NCBI GenBank assembly: GCA_003497505.1 | Contig: DNNV01000168.1 | Coordinates: forward strand, 1 to 8,484 | Source of the DNA: Clostridiales bacterium | Lineage (GTDB): Bacteria > Bacillota > Clostridia > Tissierellales > Sedimentibacteraceae | Direction: 5' to 3' | Length of the DNA stretch: 8,484 nt | Shown: positions 5,944 through 8,484 of the stretch, piece by piece | How the letters are laid out: each line of letters starts with the position of its first letter | How positions within the stretch are numbered: position 1 is the first letter of the stretch | Program-made: the position numbers and the translations under genes | Notes under the pieces: generated by a model | What the model was told of the DNA's origin: nothing | The model's database searches: none | The model's input: only the letters and a program-made list of their open reading frames with translations

Positions 5944-6903
5944 ATGAAAATAGTTATTTTAGACGGATACACTACCAACCCTGGCGATTTGTCCTGGGAC
6001 GGGCTTAAAAAATTGGGAGATGTTGTTATTTATGACCGAACTCCTGTCGAGCTTACTGCCGAGAGAATCGGAGATGCGGAAATAGTCCTGACAAACAAGG
6101 CTCCTGTAACAAGAGAAACCATGGATAAATGCAGAGGCATAAAGTACATAGGTGTTCTTGCCACAGGCTACAACATAGTGGATACGGATGCCGCAAAAGA
6201 GAGAAACATAATTGTTACAAATATTCCCACATATGGCACTGACGCGGTGGCACAATTTACAATAGCTCTGCTGCTGGAAATATGCCATCATGCAGGCGAG
6301 CACAGTCAGGCTGTCAAAAACGGAGAGTGGTCATCAAGCGAGGACTGGACATTCTGGAACCATCCCTTGATTGAACTCAGCCGCAAGACAATAGGTATAA
6401 TAGGTTTTGGAAGAATCGGCAGGAAAACTGGTCAAATAGCACGTGCCCTCGGCATGAAAGTTTTAGCTGTGGCAGGACACCCCGATCCTTCTCTTGAATC
6501 TGATGACTGCATATATACGGATTTAAAGACATTGCTGAAGGAGTCGGACGTAATTTCCCTGCACTGCCCTCTAACACCCGAAACTTGGGGCATAATTAAC
6601 AAGGGCAGTATATCCGAAATGAAGGACGGCGTAATAATTATAAATACTTCAAGGGGCCCTCTCATTGTGGAGGAGGACCTGAAAGACGCATTAAACAGTG
6701 GAAAAGTAGCTGCCGCTGCCTGTGATGTGGTTTCATCTGAGCCTATTTCTGCCGATAACCCTCTTCTAAAAGCAAAGAATATCATCATCACACCTCACAT
6801 CGCATGGGCACCTATTGAGGCAAGACGCAGGCTTATGGACTTGACATTGGAAAACCTAACTAGGTTCTTGGATGGTAATCCTATCAATATTGTAAATAAA
6901 TAG
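5944..6903 (+). CDS. D-2-hydroxyacid dehydrogenase, glycerate dehydrogenase/hydroxypyruvate reductase type
   Basis: This 319-residue enzyme begins MKIVILDGYTTNPGDLSWDG, typical of the HprA glycerate dehydrogenase group, which interconverts hydroxypyruvate and D-glycerate. The Rossmann motif GFGRIG is at 154-159. The catalytic set is R237 (NTSRGP), E266 (SSEP) and H285 (TPHIAWA), in the family spacing. After the second Rossmann strand the sequence is LAVAGHPDPS, without the acidic residue usual for NAD specificity, so cofactor choice is unclear. The segment AACDVV carries Cys260 where relatives usually have Leu. ATG at 5944 follows GGGGAGG by five bases. It is divergent from the aldolase gene and is a distant paralogue of the GhrB-like enzyme at 2324-3301, with clearly different N-terminal and substrate-loop sequences. 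It appears monocistronic, although no convincing terminator follows; 6910-6927 holds only a weak GAATT/AATTC hairpin. Confidence 0.92.
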   Translation: MKIVILDGYTTNPGDLSWDGLKKLGDVVIYDRTPVELTAERIGDAEIVLTNKAPVTRETMDKCRGIKYIGVLATGYNIVDTDAAKERNIIVTNIPTYGTDAVAQFTIALLLEICHHAGEHSQAVKNGEWSSSEDWTFWNHPLIELSRKTIGIIGFGRIGRKTGQIARALGMKVLAVAGHPDPSLESDDCIYTDLKTLLKESDVISLHCPLTPETWGIINKGSISEMKDGVIIINTSRGPLIVEEDLKDALNSGKVAAAACDVVSSEPISADNPLLKAKNIIITPHIAWAPIEARRRLMDLTLENLTRFLDGNPINIVNK

Positions 6904-6960
6904 GCTCTGAATTCTTAAGTAATTCTTAATAATTTTACTCTTTCATTTTTTGTGTAGAAA

Positions 6961-6969
6961 TGGTATAAT
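6961..6969 (+). promoter_or_regulatory. Extended -10 promoter of the FMN-binding lipoprotein gene
   Basis: TGGTATAAT at 6961-6969 is a perfect extended -10. The -35 region is poor (CTTTCA at 6940-6945 with an 18-base spacer is the best match), which an extended -10 can tolerate. Transcription would begin near 6976, about 25 bases before the ATG. Confidence 0.6.
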
Positions 6970-7000
6970 TTTAAGGTATTTTAAAAATTTGGAGGAAGAA

Positions 7001-7351
7001 ATGAAAAAATTATCTTTACTTTTAGTTTTATCATTAGTGCTGTTCAGCTTTGCAGGCTGCTCAAGTGAAAAACCGGCAGGCGGAAACGCTGGAGAAACAA
7101 AAACATTAACAGGTACAGCTAAAGGCTTTGGCGGAGATGTTACTGTTACTTTAACAGTAAACGGAAACGACATAACAGAAGTTAAAGCAGTAGGCGCAAG
7201 CGAAACTCAGGGAATAGGATCAAAAGCTATTGAAGAATTGCCAGCTGCAATAGAAAAAGCTGATTCTGCAGATGTTGACGGTGTTTCAGGTGCAACTGTA
7301 ACAAGCAACGCTATTAAAGAAGCGGTTAAAAACGCTTTGGCAGGAAAATAA
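7001..7351 (+). CDS. Single-domain FMN-binding lipoprotein
   Basis: The 116-residue product has a lipoprotein signal (KK, a hydrophobic core to residue 18, then SFAGC with C20 as the lipidated residue) and a short Gly-rich linker. One FMN_bind domain follows at about 35-115. The domain shows the family pattern: GTAKGFGGDVTVTLTVNG, an ETQGIG turn and D93-G-V-S-G-A-T99 followed by VTS. In this family an ApbE-type transferase attaches FMN through a phosphoester to the Thr of SGAT, here T99. It should sit on the outer face of the membrane and pass electrons, as related domains do in NqrC/RnfG and in extracellular electron transfer proteins. The ATG at 7001 follows GGAGG (6991-6995) by five bases; an earlier in-frame TTG at 6950 lies upstream of and across the promoter and is not the start. 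Clean codon use and strong signals suggest high expression. No ApbE or redox partner is in the window. Confidence 0.93.
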   Translation: MKKLSLLLVLSLVLFSFAGCSSEKPAGGNAGETKTLTGTAKGFGGDVTVTLTVNGNDITEVKAVGASETQGIGSKAIEELPAAIEKADSADVDGVSGATVTSNAIKEAVKNALAGK

Positions 7352-7361
7352 TAAAATTATC

Positions 7362-7404
7362 AAGGGCTCCTGACGCATCGTGCGGCAGAAGCCCTTTCTT
7401 TATA
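7362..7404. terminator. Intrinsic terminator between the FMN-binding protein and GGDEF genes
   Basis: AAGGGCT (7362-7368) pairs with AGCCCTT (7390-7396), and inside it CTG-x-CGCA pairs with TGCG-x-CAG around a TCG loop, giving a long stem with two mismatches. The tail TTTCTTTAT follows on the plus strand. On the minus strand the sequence after the stem is GATAATTTTATT, so it may also stop transcription from the convergent GGDEF gene, though less strongly. Confidence 0.85.
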
Positions 7405-7418
7405 CCCTTTTTCTATAG

Positions 7419-8288
7419 CTACCTTTCGCTCTTTGCCTTATACATCTTCCTGTCTGCAAGACATATAAGCTCCTCAGCTGTTCTTGGCACATCCTTCATT
7501 GTTTCAATGCCAAAGGAAATAGAAATTTGTACATTTTCCACTTTCAGCCTTGATGGTATTTTTTCAATGCAGTCCTGTATGCGACTTGCTATTGAATGTG
7601 CCTGCTCCTCATTTGCATTATTCAGGCACAGAAGAAACTCGTCTCCTCCGTATCTTGCCGCCCAATCACGCTCAGAACGTATGTGCTTTGTTATGACATC
7701 GGCTGCAGATTTTATTGCCCGGTCTCCCATATCATGACCGTAAAGATCATTTAAGGTTTTAAAGTTGTCCATATCTATAAAGCACACTGACAGGGGCTGG
7801 TTTTTTAAATCAGCATTTATAACATCTATAGGAAGCCTTTCGTCCGCAAAGCGGCGGTTGTAAAGAGATGTCAGAGAATCTCTGACTATAATATCATTAA
7901 TCTCCTGAACAAAACGGTTCAGCATTTTACCGTCGTTGTAATTTCCCTCTCCCACAAGCATACTGTCTGTAGTGTTTTTCATCAATTCCAGAACAACGGG
8001 TCTGCTGGCATTATCGACGGTAACTGCAGTTACAAGCATGACAGCCTCATTTGCTCTTTCAAGCTTGAAGAAGCTCTTGCCCTCCCTATACGCTCTCACT
8101 GATATGCAATTATCGCAGATTTTTCCGTTGCTCCAGTAATTATAGCAAATTTCCTTCGTTTCATCCAAAGAAGAATCCCTGTAATCTATTACCTTCTTAT
8201 TGACAGGGTCCACCAGACGTACCGAGTCATACATTCTATGAAAGAAATCTAATTTATCCTTTATTTCATCAATCGAGATATGTTCCAT
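7419..8288 (-). CDS. Soluble diguanylate cyclase with Cys-containing PAS-like sensor domain
   Basis: This 289-residue protein has no membrane segment. Residues 10-110 form a PAS-like sensor (MYDSVRLVDPVNKKVIDYRD, later LVTAVTVD) holding three cysteines, C48, C58 and C61, the last two as CDNC. GGDEF covers about 130-287, with DSLTSLYNRR at 137-146, IDMDNFKTLND around 171-181 and a perfect GGDEF at 214-218. It should make c-di-GMP. The position of the inhibitory RxxD, five residues before GGDEF, reads SERD (205-208), with R204 and R207 but not the canonical Arg, so product inhibition is probably weak or absent. The cysteines may bind a metal or sense redox state (inference). The ATG at 8288 is preceded by GGTGG at 8296-8292, a close three-base spacing. 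The leader contains a hairpin. It is unlinked to, and clearly different from, the membrane cyclase at 3340-4908. Confidence 0.93.
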   Translation of the reverse strand: MEHISIDEIKDKLDFFHRMYDSVRLVDPVNKKVIDYRDSSLDETKEICYNYWSNGKICDNCISVRAYREGKSFFKLERANEAVMLVTAVTVDNASRPVVLELMKNTTDSMLVGEGNYNDGKMLNRFVQEINDIIVRDSLTSLYNRRFADERLPIDVINADLKNQPLSVCFIDMDNFKTLNDLYGHDMGDRAIKSAADVITKHIRSERDWAARYGGDEFLLCLNNANEEQAHSIASRIQDCIEKIPSRLKVENVQISISFGIETMKDVPRTAEELICLADRKMYKAKSER

Positions 8289-8308
8289 TTTCCACCATCT
8301 TCAGATAT

Positions 8309-8330
8309 GAAGTGACACGCCGTGCACTTC
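8309..8330 (-). promoter_or_regulatory. Hairpin in the 5' leader of the soluble GGDEF gene
   Basis: On the minus strand GAAGTGCAC (8330-8322) pairs with GTG-T-CACTTC (8318-8309) around a GGC loop; only one T is bulged. It begins about 10 bases after the predicted transcription start and ends 20 bases before the ATG, next to the ribosome binding site. It does not resemble the c-di-GMP-I or c-di-GMP-II riboswitches. On the plus strand the same stem is followed by TTTTT (8331-8335), so it could instead terminate a plus-strand transcript, though no plus-strand gene precedes it. Confidence 0.55.
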
Positions 8331-8346
8331 TTTTTGTATCTTTCTC

Positions 8347-8375
8347 ACTCTAACATACGTGAGGATAAAAATCAA
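8347..8375 (-). promoter_or_regulatory. SigA-type promoter for the soluble GGDEF gene
   Basis: On the minus strand TTGATT (8375-8370) and TAGAGT (8352-8347) are separated by exactly 17 bases, and TGT (8355-8353) provides an extended -10. Transcription would start near 8340, giving a leader of about 52 bases that holds the hairpin at 8309-8330. Confidence 0.6.
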
Positions 8376-8431
8376 TTTTAATCAACGCAATTTTAAAAAC
8401 AACATTTCCATATACGCCATAAATTTACATA

Positions 8432-8484
8432 CTACCTGCTGTATTTATCAACTATCACCGTACCGGTTTTTCCTATTATACCTT
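8432..8484 (-). CDS. Possible 3' end of an unidentified gene, truncated by window edge
   Basis: On the minus strand a frame runs from the window edge to a TAG at 8434-8432, reading GIIGKTGTVIVDKYSR at its end. The residue pattern looks protein-like, but 16 codons can be open by chance. The same bases include GGTATAATAGG, identical over 11 bases to the -10 region of the GGDEF-hemerythrin promoter, so this may be a promoter instead. The remaining 56 bases down to the GGDEF promoter are AT-rich with no recognised feature. Confidence 0.35.
   Translation of the reverse strand, partial: GIIGKTGTVIVDKYSR

Noticed and set aside
6950..7000. N-terminal extension of the FMN-binding protein from a TTG at 6950
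   Set aside because: The TTG lies before the extended -10 at 6961-6969, and the extension would disrupt the lipoprotein signal. The ATG at 7001 has a strong GGAGG.
8289..8346. c-di-GMP (GEMM) riboswitch before the soluble cyclase gene
   Set aside because: The leader is too short and lacks the conserved GEMM-I and GEMM-II core sequences; only a simple hairpin is present.
8450..8475. Terminator on the plus strand (ACCG-TAC-CGGT followed by TTTT)
   Set aside because: The stem has only four pairs with a three-base loop, and no plus-strand gene precedes it.

Overview
The window looks like chromosomal DNA of a low-GC, probably spore-forming anaerobe of the Clostridia/Tissierellia type. Evidence: AT-rich intergenic regions, strong GGAGG-type ribosome binding sites, SigA-like promoters with extended -10 elements, compact U-tailed terminators, a DUF1540 gene, a small FMN-binding lipoprotein and a bacteriohemerythrin-linked diguanylate cyclase. 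The genus cannot be fixed from sequence alone; Sedimentibacter-like bacteria are only a guess. No tRNA, rRNA, CRISPR array, insertion sequence or phage gene was seen.

Layout. 1-465: 3' part of a small sigma-70 family factor cut by the window edge. 575-1468: EamA/DMT-type permease with its own promoter and a strong terminator. 1609-1956: unrecognised 115-residue, 16-cysteine protein built from an internal duplication. It converges on a 52-residue DUF1540 protein (2008-2166, minus), which is easily missed because it is so short; a hairpin with U-tracts on both strands lies between them. 2324-4908 (minus): a membrane PAS-GGDEF-hemerythrin protein followed closely by a GhrB-like 2-hydroxyacid dehydrogenase, probably one operon from a promoter at about 4938-4967. 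5025-5792 (minus): HpcH/HpaI-type class II aldolase, divergent from a second 2-hydroxyacid dehydrogenase of the glycerate dehydrogenase type (5944-6903, plus). 7001-7351: one-domain FMN-binding lipoprotein. 7419-8288 (minus): soluble diguanylate cyclase with a cysteine-bearing N-terminal sensor domain. 8432-8484 (minus): possible 3' end of another gene.

Two themes stand out. The first is redox and c-di-GMP signalling: one cyclase carries a complete di-iron hemerythrin ligand set and an inhibitory I-site, the other carries a three-cysteine sensor and lacks the I-site, and an extracytoplasmic flavoprotein lies nearby. The second is C3 2-oxoacid chemistry: an aldolase that probably releases or uses pyruvate- or hydroxypyruvate-type substrates sits between two reductases predicted to act on glyoxylate, hydroxypyruvate or tartronate semialdehyde. 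The best candidate for something undescribed is the duplicated Cys-rich protein, paired with the DUF1540 gene.
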